This document shows positions 7,088-14,116 of a DNA stretch of 17,727 nucleotides, one piece after another. Position numbers and translations under genes: made by a program. Source of the stretch: an uncultured Coriobacteriaceae bacterium (GTDB lineage: Bacteria; Actinomycetota; Coriobacteriia; Coriobacteriales; UMGS124); contig UQBS01000060.1 of NCBI GenBank assembly GCA_900539345.1, forward strand, positions 1 through 17,727, in the 5' to 3' direction. The notes under the pieces are model-generated. The model did not search any database. It saw only the letters and a list, made by a program, of their open reading frames with translations, and was not told the origin of the DNA. Position 1 is the first letter of the stretch, and each line of letters opens with the position of its first letter.

Positions 7088-8560
7088 GGAACCGTATCTG
7101 CAAAGAGCCGATCGCGCGCGGTCGGGCTGGCTTCTTTGCTTGCGACAATAGACTTTTTGCTCTGGGGCGGGGCGTTTACCATGCATGAATACGCGTCCAC
7201 ATTCGCCTCAGAGGAAATCCGGTATGTCTATACCATACCGAGCATGACGGTACTGGGCCTTTTGCTCATAGTCGGCCCAGTCATTTTCAATCGCTGCCGT
7301 AGATTTGTCCCAGCGGTGACCGCTGCTGGTGCGGCATGCATGATTGTGAGCGATGTACTGCTATGCGTTTTGCACGTGACGGGCATGCGCTCTCTGGTCG
7401 CGCTGGCAGCGGCAGGCATCATCGTGGGGATTGGCATCGCCCTGTCGCTTCTTGCATGGCGCGGCATACTGGCGCGTTTTTCATACGGAGAGCAAGTGTC
7501 CGTCGTTTCGATTGCGTGCCTGGCGTTCCCGTTTGTCCCTCTTGTTTTCGCCTTCGTGCGTTCGGTATGGGCTTTCGCCGTTGTGGCCGCCTTGACTGCC
7601 GCATCGCTTGTTTGCGCCTGGGGTGCACTGGAAACGCCCACTGACTTGCGAGATGCGCGTGCATGTGACGACCTACCACGCGCCTTCGTGAATTTGCTAC
7701 AAGAGAGCCTTTCCGCAGTGTTGTGCCTTGTCTCCCTTGGCTTCGTGGCGGGCATTCTTCGAACATCGGCACTCTCTGCCGAAGACAGTAGTGCCGGCAT
7801 TATGATGGGGTCTTTGATATGCATGTTTGCCATTGCGCTCGCCATGCTTGTCGCTTGGCGTGTGTTCAAGGTACATCTCAGCATGGTGAGGTTTTATCAG
7901 GCCGGCTTTGCGCTCACGGCTACGATTCTGGTTGCATCGCTTGCTTTAACACATGGCTTTACGTCGACGCTGGCCTGTTTTCCATACCTACTCTTTGAGT
8001 TCGCCCTCGTCATCGTCATGGTCGAGGGCTCGGACTGCGCAACAGTTGCCGGATCGGACTCTCTTGCTGCGTTTGGCGTACAGACTGGCTGCGCGTATCT
8101 CGCGATGGCGGCGGGCACGGCGCTGGGTCTCTTCCTTTGCCGCGGCGAGGGAAACGTCTCTTCGGTGTTCGGCGTAACGGTGGCCCTGTGCGTGTACTTG
8201 CTTTCGGTACCGCTCATTGTGATGTCGCGCCGCCGTGCCGAAGGGCAAGTCGCCGCGGCGAATCCCACACCCGCGAGTTTTGAGCCTCGCGATATCTATG
8301 CAGAGCGCGTCCGCGTTTTATCTGAGGAGTGCGGCCTAACTCCACGAGAGGAACAGATCGTGGTGCTCACGGTGTGCGGGCTGGATTCTCCGGCTATTGC
8401 GCACAGCCTGTCCGTTTCGGACAACACCGTGCGCACGCACAAGCGCAACGCGTACAAGAAGTTGGGTGTTCACTCCAAGCAAGACATTCTGCTTCTGGTC
8501 TCCAATGAGAATCAGGAGCAGTTGGACGCGCGTTCAGCGCAAGCGCCCTCTTCGCGTTGA
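7085..8560 (+). CDS. Membrane-bound LuxR-type transcriptional regulator (12 TM + HTH)
   Basis: This 491-aa protein shares the layout of the regulator at 5371: roughly twelve membrane spans over residues 15-385, then a LuxR helix-turn-helix from 418 (LTPREEQIVVL, IAHSLSVSDNTVRTHKRNAY, KKLGVHSKQDIL). The conserved PRE, S-D-N-T-V and H-x-R-x-x-Y-x-K-L-G-V positions are all present. The GTG start is chosen on the AGGGAG 8 nt upstream. It is a diverged paralogue, not a recent duplicate, since the membrane halves show little obvious identity. It lies 235 bp behind the first regulator and 277 bp ahead of the OYE-type enzyme gene in the same direction, so that enzyme is its most likely target. Inducer unknown. 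Confidence 0.88.
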   Translation: MGTVSAKSRSRAVGLASLLATIDFLLWGGAFTMHEYASTFASEEIRYVYTIPSMTVLGLLLIVGPVIFNRCRRFVPAVTAAGAACMIVSDVLLCVLHVTGMRSLVALAAAGIIVGIGIALSLLAWRGILARFSYGEQVSVVSIACLAFPFVPLVFAFVRSVWAFAVVAALTAASLVCAWGALETPTDLRDARACDDLPRAFVNLLQESLSAVLCLVSLGFVAGILRTSALSAEDSSAGIMMGSLICMFAIALAMLVAWRVFKVHLSMVRFYQAGFALTATILVASLALTHGFTSTLACFPYLLFEFALVIVMVEGSDCATVAGSDSLAAFGVQTGCAYLAMAAGTALGLFLCRGEGNVSSVFGVTVALCVYLLSVPLIVMSRRRAEGQVAAANPTPASFEPRDIYAERVRVLSEECGLTPREEQIVVLTVCGLDSPAIAHSLSVSDNTVRTHKRNAYKKLGVHSKQDILLLVSNENQEQLDARSAQAPSSR

Positions 8561-8639
8561 CAATGTCGCCGATCGTTTGGAGGCGACAGCCGCCTTGAAC
8601 CGTCGGCCGTACCGCTACCAGCACGGATGCTGTCCATAC

Positions 8640-8652
8640 CACACCAAGTGTG
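8640..8652. promoter_or_regulatory. Short dyad CACAC-CAA-GTGTG upstream of the OYE-type gene
   Basis: A perfect 5-3-5 inverted repeat lies in the 277-bp gap (8561-8837) between the second LuxR gene and the OYE-type gene. The gap contains no gene and no convincing terminator or promoter hexamers. The dyad is a low-confidence candidate operator for the adjacent LuxR protein. Confidence 0.25.
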
Positions 8653-8837
8653 AGGTTCTAAAGCTCGTCGATTTGGCAGGATTGGGGCGCGGCTCACACC
8701 TGCTTGACGAGTGACGAACCTGTCTCCTGACGCCATGATGAGTCGCAAGCCCCCGATGCAGACGCCTGCATTGGTGAAAGGCGAAGGATCGCCGGGCATC
8801 GTAGCCGAGGACCCGGTAAGAAGGAGAGGGGACATAC

Positions 8838-11006
8838 ATGGACGGTAGGATTTCACGTCGCACGTTCGTTGGATCAGCGGCAGGGGCTGCGGCCTGCGCC
8901 GCCGCTGCGCATGTCGTTTCGGGCCCCGCTGTGGCTCGCGCGGATGAGGAGGCGGATGCAAGCGCGTCGAAGCCTTCCCAGCTCAACCCGCAGGACGAGA
9001 GCTGGAGGGGCGTGGGCGACGATTTGTCTGCCGTCCTCTCGCCTTGGAAACTGGGCCCGCTTGAGCTGAGCCACCGCATCGTCAAGTCCGCCGCCGGCTC
9101 AGCCACGTTCCTTGCGGGTTTTGGTCAAGAGCTCATTGACTACTACGCGAACTTCGCCAAGGGCGGCGTGGAGATGATCTGGGTGGAGAACTTCGCCCGT
9201 CACCTTACCGACCGGGGCGGGGAGTCACCTGACTGGCTGCTCGATTTGGACCTGACCCCACTCGTCGAGGAGTGCAAGAAATACGGCGCCCATCTTGGTT
9301 TCCAAACCTACTTCATGCCGGCCTTTAGCGGCGTCGACCACAATGCGATGACGCTCGAAGAAATCCATGGCATCCAGGCAGACATCGTGAACGCAGCGAC
9401 GTTCCTTAAGGAACAGGGCTTCGAGGCACTGGAAATCAACGCAGCCGGAGCAAACTTGGGCGCCATGTTTTTCTCCCGCGCCAACAACCACCGAGATGAT
9501 GAGTATGGTCCCCAGAGCTTCGAGAACCGTGCTCGCTTCGTCAGCGAGACCATCCAGCAAGTCAAAGAGGCCTGCGGGGCGGATTTTGTCGTCCAGGTGC
9601 TGATGAACGGCGTGGAGGAAGACGACCAAAACATCGGCAACAGCGCCAATGTCCTTTCCATCGAGGAGGGCATTGAAATCGCCAAGCAACTCGAGGCAGC
9701 CGGGGCCGATTCGTTCCACATCCGCCTTGGCGCGCTGCATCAGCACGTGTGCCAGTTTGCCGGCGACCTGTACTTCATCGAACAGGGCATAGAGGGCACC
9801 ACGAGCTATGGCACGCGCTTCGATTTCTCGCAGCACTGGCAGGGCAAAGTGGACGGCACGCACTCGGGCGCAGGCCTCACGCTCGCTGTGGCCGCCGAGT
9901 ACAAAAAGGCGCTCTCGGTGCCGGTGGGCACGGTCAGCTATCTTGACCCGGCCATGGGTCCGGACTTCTTCAACGCGGCGATTGCGGACGGCAAGGTGGA
10001 CTTCTTCCTGATGACGCGACCGCTGACCGTCGACACGGAGTACGTCAACAAGCTGCGCGAGGGGCGCCTGGACGAAATCGCCCCCTGCACTCGCTGTGTC
10101 CACTGCCATATCATGGGCAACGCCGCGAACGCACAGTATGGCTATTGCCGTGTAAACGCCCTGACGCAGCGCGTGTACCGTGAGGGCGGCCCCGCAAGCT
10201 ACGAGCTGCCGGTGGCCGAAGGCAGGAAGAGGGTGCTCGTCGCTGGTGGCGGCCCTGCTGGCATGGAGGCGGCGCGCATCGCGGCGTTGCGCGGCCATGA
10301 TGTGACGCTGTGTGAGAAGTCAGGCTTCTTGGGCAGCATGTTGGACTTCGCTGCTGCCATCAAGGGCCCGCACGAGAACCTCGCCCAGCTTAAGGCCTAT
10401 CTGGAGCGCCAGCTCGAATTGGCCGGCGTCACCGTGCGGCTCGATACGGAAGTGACGCCCGAGCTTGTCGCCGACGAGGCTCCCGACGCCTTGGTGGTCG
10501 CGTGCGGCGGGTCTTACGCTCCGTGCAGCCTTGAGGGAACGGCTGGGACGAATGTCGTGGCCGTTGCGGACATTGCCTCCGGTGAGTTCGGCGAGCGCGT
10601 GTGCGTGCTTGGCTCGAATGACCGCGCGGTTGACTGCGCCGTCTACCTGCAAAATCAAGGCAAAAAGGTCACCATGGTCACGGCGGACGCTGCGGATAAT
10701 GTGGACAAGGGCCAGTCCAACCACGAGAAGGAGTTCATCCTCTCCATGCTGTATGCGCGCGGAATGCGCGTCTGGGCCGAAGCGCAGATTGACGAAGTGG
10801 GTGATGGGGAGATAACCGTAGAGTCCAATGGCATAACTACGGTCTTTGCCTGCGATACCATCCTGGACGCAAGCGATATGGTGCCCAATGCCACTTTAGC
10901 CGAGGCTGCTGGCGTTGCCGAAACATACGTGATTGGTGACGCTAAAGATCCCTTCAACATCGCCCTTGCAATCCGCGGCGGCAACGATGCGGGCAGGGCA
11001 CTGTAA
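8838..11006 (+). CDS. Tat-exported Old Yellow Enzyme-family FMN/4Fe-4S/FAD oxidoreductase
   Basis: This 722-aa protein has the layout of 2,4-dienoyl-CoA reductase, trimethylamine dehydrogenase and BaiCD/BaiH: an FMN TIM barrel (about 65-405), an iron-sulfur motif, and an FAD/nucleotide-binding half (465-720). A Tat signal SRRTFVG (Arg 7-8) with cleavage near Ala35 places it outside the membrane, unusual for this normally cytoplasmic family. The cluster cysteines are C417, C420, C423 and C437 (CX2CX2CX13C), spaced like trimethylamine dehydrogenase. FAD motif GGGPAG is at 470-475 with Glu493. The family's substrate H-x-A-H reads N201-A-A-G204. The second nucleotide-binding loop reads G592-S-N-D-R-A597, not GxGxxG, so NAD(P)H binding is doubtful. 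AAGGAGAGG gives a strong ribosome-binding site. It follows a LuxR gene and ends in a strong terminator. Substrate unknown. Confidence 0.9.
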   Translation: MDGRISRRTFVGSAAGAAACAAAAHVVSGPAVARADEEADASASKPSQLNPQDESWRGVGDDLSAVLSPWKLGPLELSHRIVKSAAGSATFLAGFGQELIDYYANFAKGGVEMIWVENFARHLTDRGGESPDWLLDLDLTPLVEECKKYGAHLGFQTYFMPAFSGVDHNAMTLEEIHGIQADIVNAATFLKEQGFEALEINAAGANLGAMFFSRANNHRDDEYGPQSFENRARFVSETIQQVKEACGADFVVQVLMNGVEEDDQNIGNSANVLSIEEGIEIAKQLEAAGADSFHIRLGALHQHVCQFAGDLYFIEQGIEGTTSYGTRFDFSQHWQGKVDGTHSGAGLTLAVAAEYKKALSVPVGTVSYLDPAMGPDFFNAAIADGKVDFFLMTRPLTVDTEYVNKLREGRLDEIAPCTRCVHCHIMGNAANAQYGYCRVNALTQRVYREGGPASYELPVAEGRKRVLVAGGGPAGMEAARIAALRGHDVTLCEKSGFLGSMLDFAAAIKGPHENLAQLKAYLERQLELAGVTVRLDTEVTPELVADEAPDALVVACGGSYAPCSLEGTAGTNVVAVADIASGEFGERVCVLGSNDRAVDCAVYLQNQGKKVTMVTADAADNVDKGQSNHEKEFILSMLYARGMRVWAEAQIDEVGDGEITVESNGITTVFACDTILDASDMVPNATLAEAAGVAETYVIGDAKDPFNIALAIRGGNDAGRAL

Positions 11007-11112
11007 GCCGGCCGCTTAGGAACATGACCTGGTCGCATCGCGGCAGAGTGTTCTGACGAAAAGATATGTGCGCTGCAGCCTAAGCCTTGCAGTGAGCCCT
11101 GTTTCAGATTTT

Positions 11113-11155
11113 GACCCCGCTTGATCCATATGAGTCAAGCGGGGTCTTCGTTTTT
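11113..11155 (+). terminator. Strong intrinsic terminator of the OYE-type gene
   Basis: GACCCCGCTTGA (11113-11124) and TCAAGCGGGGTC (11135-11146) form a perfect 12-bp stem with a 10-base loop, followed by TTCGTTTTT. A further GACCCCGC at 11158-11165 can pair with the same GCGGGGTC (11139-11146). Read leftward this gives an alternative 8-bp hairpin that may help stop the convergent gene ending at 11216, although no T-tract follows in that direction. Confidence 0.92.
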
Positions 11156-11215
11156 CGGACCCCGCGGCTTGCAATGCGAAGCTCGCCGAGCTCGGTCCCT
11201 TCGGCAATTCCGCCC

Positions 11216-12919
11216 TTAGCGCTTGATGGCGTGCAGGGTGGCGTGGCGCGCCTCGGCCATGCCGCGGCCGCATGCGATGCCGGGATTCAGCTCGGGATAG
11301 TTGTTGCTGAAGAAAGCTCCCGAGTTGTTGCCGCAGGCATAGAGACCGGGGATGGGGTCGAAGGTCTTGCAGTCCAGGACCTGACAGTCCTCGTCGATGA
11401 CGAGACCATCGAGGGTGCACAGAGTCCAGGAGCCAACTCGGACACCGTAGTAGGGGGGTTGGTTTACCGCAAAGAGGTCCTTCGAGGGTTTGCCGAACTC
11501 GTCATCGCCGCCGGCCTCGCAGGCAGCGTTATACCTGGCGATTGACTCCAGAGCGCACTCTGCAGGAATCTGGAGCCGGTCCACGAGCTCCTCAAGGGTG
11601 TCGCACTCAAAAACAATCCCCATTCGGATGCCCTCCTTCACCCAGCCCCAGAAAACGTCCTCGCCAACGCCTTCGCCCGTTGCCGGCTCGGCTTCGGAGG
11701 GGACCAGGCGCGAGCAGCTTATGGTGTCCCAGCTCTCAATCGCAGACCAGGCGTTGGAGTCGAAAATCAGGCACTCGAGCTTGCCCTTGCGGGTGTTGAG
11801 CATGTGCAGCGAAACATCGTAGGGGGCGCTCTCGTTGCAGAAGCGCTTGCCGTTGAGGTCTAGCTTGAGGAACGGCTGGCTGCCGTACCATACGGGATAG
11901 CCCATATAGGGGGCACCGGTCTCCACGCCGGGGGCCACGCCACCTCGGTCGAAGAGCATGGCGGTAGGCACGCAGTCCTTCTCGCCGCCGGCCCAGATGC
12001 CCGCGCGGATGCCCGACCCGTCGCAGCCGGGCTGGACGAGGGCGAAGTTCGTGCCGGAGGAGTCTGCCGGGTTGAGATGGGCGTAGACCTCGGCGTCGGC
12101 GGCATAGCCGCCGCAGCACAGGATGACGCCCTTTGAGGCGTTGATTCTCACATAGCCCGCCTCGGTCTGGGCGATGGCGCCGACCACAGCACCGTCCTCT
12201 TTCACTACCTTGACCAGGGCCGTCTCGAAGCGGAACTCAGCGCCAGCCTTTTCGGCGACTTCGACCAGCGCGTTGTTGAGCTCGGTCTGGTCGAGCTTGG
12301 TGAGCCAGTACACGACGGTGTCGCATGCGCCGTCCTCGTCGAACACGGGCTCCATGTCGAGCGTGGTGGAGAGGATGGGACGATGGTGAATCTGGGAGCG
12401 GTCGTACACGCCCTCCTTGCCGTCGCCGATGGTGTACTCAGAGCGCATCTCGATGCCGTAGGGGGCGACCTGCTCCTCAAGCCAGTCGAGGGTCTCTCCC
12501 GACTCGTTGGCCCACATGTTGATGAGGCGCTGGTCGCACCGACCGGATGCGTAGCGAACAAGATCGTTTACAACGGCTTGCTTGTCGACTTCGATGCCGA
12601 GCTCGCGCTGGGCACGGCTGCCGATTGCACCGATATAGGAGCGGGTGGTGCCGACCGTGGGGTTTTTCTCGATGACGACGGTCTTGGCCCCCTCGGTGGC
12701 TGCGGAGACGGCGGCGATCATGCCGCAGTGGCCTGCGCCGCAGATGAGAATTTCGGTGTCGACGGTCTCGACGATGTCGGCATCGCCGATCTCCGGTTCT
12801 ACCCCGGGCCAGGTGAATCCGGCCTCCTCGGCCGAGGCGATGGAGGCCGCCGGAACGGCAGCTGCCGCCGCGGCAGCGACGCTAGAACTGGCAATGAAGC
12901 TCCTACGGTCCATGTTCAT
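11216..12919 (-). CDS. Tat-exported FAD-dependent reductase, fumarate reductase flavoprotein-like (FAD only)
   Basis: This protein of about 567 aa is a second single-cofactor member of the FAD_binding_2 family, similar in size to that at 1384. The true N-terminus is MNMDRRSFIA; the longer open frame upstream runs through the regulatory region and is not used. Twin Arg 5-6, an alanine-rich hydrophobic run and a SIASA cleavage site (Ala30) make a Tat signal. FAD motif GAGHCG is at 61-66, with GCDGSGIRAGIWAGG, NGKRFCNESA, YNAACEAGGDDEFGK and PIPGLYACG further on. The canonical fumarate reductase RGxGA arginine motif is not visible. A run of seven G ahead of the ATG acts as the ribosome-binding site. 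It diverges from the LysR gene at 13130 across a T-N11-A dyad and is its presumed target. Substrate unknown. Confidence 0.88.
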   Translation of the reverse strand: MNMDRRSFIASSSVAAAAAAAVPAASIASAEEAGFTWPGVEPEIGDADIVETVDTEILICGAGHCGMIAAVSAATEGAKTVVIEKNPTVGTTRSYIGAIGSRAQRELGIEVDKQAVVNDLVRYASGRCDQRLINMWANESGETLDWLEEQVAPYGIEMRSEYTIGDGKEGVYDRSQIHHRPILSTTLDMEPVFDEDGACDTVVYWLTKLDQTELNNALVEVAEKAGAEFRFETALVKVVKEDGAVVGAIAQTEAGYVRINASKGVILCCGGYAADAEVYAHLNPADSSGTNFALVQPGCDGSGIRAGIWAGGEKDCVPTAMLFDRGGVAPGVETGAPYMGYPVWYGSQPFLKLDLNGKRFCNESAPYDVSLHMLNTRKGKLECLIFDSNAWSAIESWDTISCSRLVPSEAEPATGEGVGEDVFWGWVKEGIRMGIVFECDTLEELVDRLQIPAECALESIARYNAACEAGGDDEFGKPSKDLFAVNQPPYYGVRVGSWTLCTLDGLVIDEDCQVLDCKTFDPIPGLYACGNNSGAFFSNNYPELNPGIACGRGMAEARHATLHAIKR

Positions 12920-13025
12920 GATGGAACCCCCCCAAAGAAGAGCGGATATAAAAAATGTCAATGGAAGAAATGGAGGACAGGGCACCCGTCTGGCCAGTAC
13001 CAGGCGCTTTGTCTTTGCGTCCCAT

Positions 13026-13054
13026 ACTTTAGCGGGCTGTTTCTCATTTGTGAA
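13026..13054 (-). promoter_or_regulatory. Promoter candidate for the leftward flavoprotein
   Basis: Read on the reverse strand, TTCACA (13049-13054) and TAAAGT (13026-13031) are separated by exactly 17 bp, matching 5/6 and 4/6 of the consensus hexamers. The -35 lies 20 bp from the LysR-type dyad at 13075-13091. This is the usual position for a LysR activator site upstream of its target promoter. Confidence 0.55.
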
Positions 13055-13074
13055 CTGAAGGTTCCTCATTGTGG

Positions 13075-13091
13075 CATAAACTGTGTTTATG
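13075..13091. promoter_or_regulatory. LysR-type operator candidate, CATAAAC-TGT-GTTTATG
   Basis: This is a perfect 7-3-7 inverted repeat containing TAAACTGTGTTTA, which fits the LysR T-N11-A rule with dyad symmetry. It lies between the divergent flavoprotein and LysR genes, 38 bp before the LysR start. It sits just upstream of the flavoprotein promoter candidate, so LysR could activate the enzyme and repress itself from one site. Confidence 0.7.
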
Positions 13092-13118
13092 TCGAACGTC
13101 CTGTCGGCCCTTCCGTTT

Positions 13119-13132
13119 CGGAGGCAATGATG
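13119..13132 (+). promoter_or_regulatory. Ribosome-binding site deciding between two adjacent ATGs
   Basis: CGGAGG (13119-13124) is followed by tandem ATG codons at 13127 and 13130. The spacing is 2 nt to the first and 5 nt to the second, so the second is preferred as the LysR start. Confidence 0.55.
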
Positions 13133-14077
13133 GACTTGTTTAGAATGCGCTGCTTTGTGAGCGTGGCCACACACCTCAACCTGACTCGCGCCGCAAGCGA
13201 ATGCGGTATCACGCAGCCGGCGATGTCGGTCCAAATGCGAGAGATAGAGCGCGAGTGCGGCGTTCGGCTCCTTACCAGGGAACACGGGCGGATTGGGCTA
13301 ACCGACGCGGGCGCCATGATGAGGGACTGCTTCGTGAGCATGCTCGATCTCTATGAGAGCTCCCTCAGCCGGGTCCGGGGCGCAATCTCGAAGACTTCGG
13401 GCAAACTCAGGGTTGGCTTCCATGGGGCGCACACCGCGTTCGCACCTCTTTTCCAGGGATTTTGCGAATTACATCCAGACGTGGACCTGTCGGTGCGTGT
13501 GGCCGAATGGTTGCAGCTTACCAATATGGTAGCCTCGGGAGACCTCGACGCAGCAGTCGTGGAGGTCCACGAGGCCCAGCTTCGACCGGAGTTATCATCC
13601 GTACCCCTTGTGCGACTAGATGAGTTCTGCGTCGCGGTATCCTCTTCCGATCCTATAGCGGCATTTTCCAGCATTGACGTCGAGCAGGTTGAAGGACGAA
13701 CGCTTCTCATGAGTGGCTATTCGTCATCCAGCATGGACGCCATGTACCGGATGCTACTGGCAGAGGGGCTCAAAAAGGAGAGGATACGATTGACCGAGGA
13801 TGTCGACGGCGCTATCGCCATGGCGGCGTCGGGCATGGGCGTCGCTCCCATGCCGATGTTTCTCGCTATTCCAGGCAACCCCTCGGTTCGCTGGGTCCCG
13901 GTGAACTGTCGTTCCTTCCACTGCGACCTTGTTCTCGTATATCGTGAGGGCAGGGAATCTCCTCCGCTGATAGAGTTCTTGAAGTATTGTGGGAGCCCTG
14001 GGATTTCAGAGCGGCTCCGCACCTATTGGGCGGCCGCCACGACGGCGACAGCCGCCAACCAGAGGGGCGATGAATAA
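13130..14077 (+). CDS. LysR-family transcriptional regulator
   Basis: This 315-aa protein has the usual LysR length. The N-terminal winged helix-turn-helix is clear (MDLFRMRCFVSVATHLNLTR, AASECGITQPAMSVQMREIE, RLLTREHGRIGLTDAG). The effector-binding domain follows from about residue 90 (GKLRVGFHGAHTAFAPLFQG onward), with a glycine-proline-rich strand MAASGMGVAPMPMFLAIPG near the C-terminus. Family members bind small effectors, often the substrate of the divergent gene. Here the divergent gene is the FAD reductase ending at 11216, and the T-N11-A dyad between them is the expected site. A membrane LuxR-like gene follows after 36 bp and is probably cotranscribed. The start is chosen by spacing from CGGAGG. 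Confidence 0.93.
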   Translation: MDLFRMRCFVSVATHLNLTRAASECGITQPAMSVQMREIERECGVRLLTREHGRIGLTDAGAMMRDCFVSMLDLYESSLSRVRGAISKTSGKLRVGFHGAHTAFAPLFQGFCELHPDVDLSVRVAEWLQLTNMVASGDLDAAVVEVHEAQLRPELSSVPLVRLDEFCVAVSSSDPIAAFSSIDVEQVEGRTLLMSGYSSSSMDAMYRMLLAEGLKKERIRLTEDVDGAIAMAASGMGVAPMPMFLAIPGNPSVRWVPVNCRSFHCDLVLVYREGRESPPLIEFLKYCGSPGISERLRTYWAAATTATAANQRGDE

Positions 14078-14100
14078 CGATGTTGTATGAAGGGTTGTTT

Positions 14101-14116
14101 GGAGGCAACGCCCATG
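14101..14116 (+). promoter_or_regulatory. Ribosome-binding site setting the third LuxR-like start
   Basis: GGAGG (14101-14105) lies 8 nt before an ATG at 14114. The same frame also has an ATG at 14087, but that one lacks a ribosome-binding site. The downstream ATG is therefore preferred. Confidence 0.6.

Noticed and set aside
10095..10109. CXXCH haem c motif (C420-V-H-C423-H) in the OYE-type protein
   Set aside because: The cysteines coincide with the 4Fe-4S site of the trimethylamine dehydrogenase-type family, so the CXXCH is incidental.
12383..13129. Upstream extension of the LysR open frame
   Set aside because: The extension overlaps the opposite-strand flavoprotein. The LysR helix-turn-helix begins directly at 13130 behind a ribosome-binding site.
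12920..13285. N-terminal extension of the flavoprotein ending at 11216 to give 689 aa
   Set aside because: The extension crosses the promoter/operator region and overlaps the LysR start. The Tat signal begins only at MNMDRRSF, so 12919 is the start.
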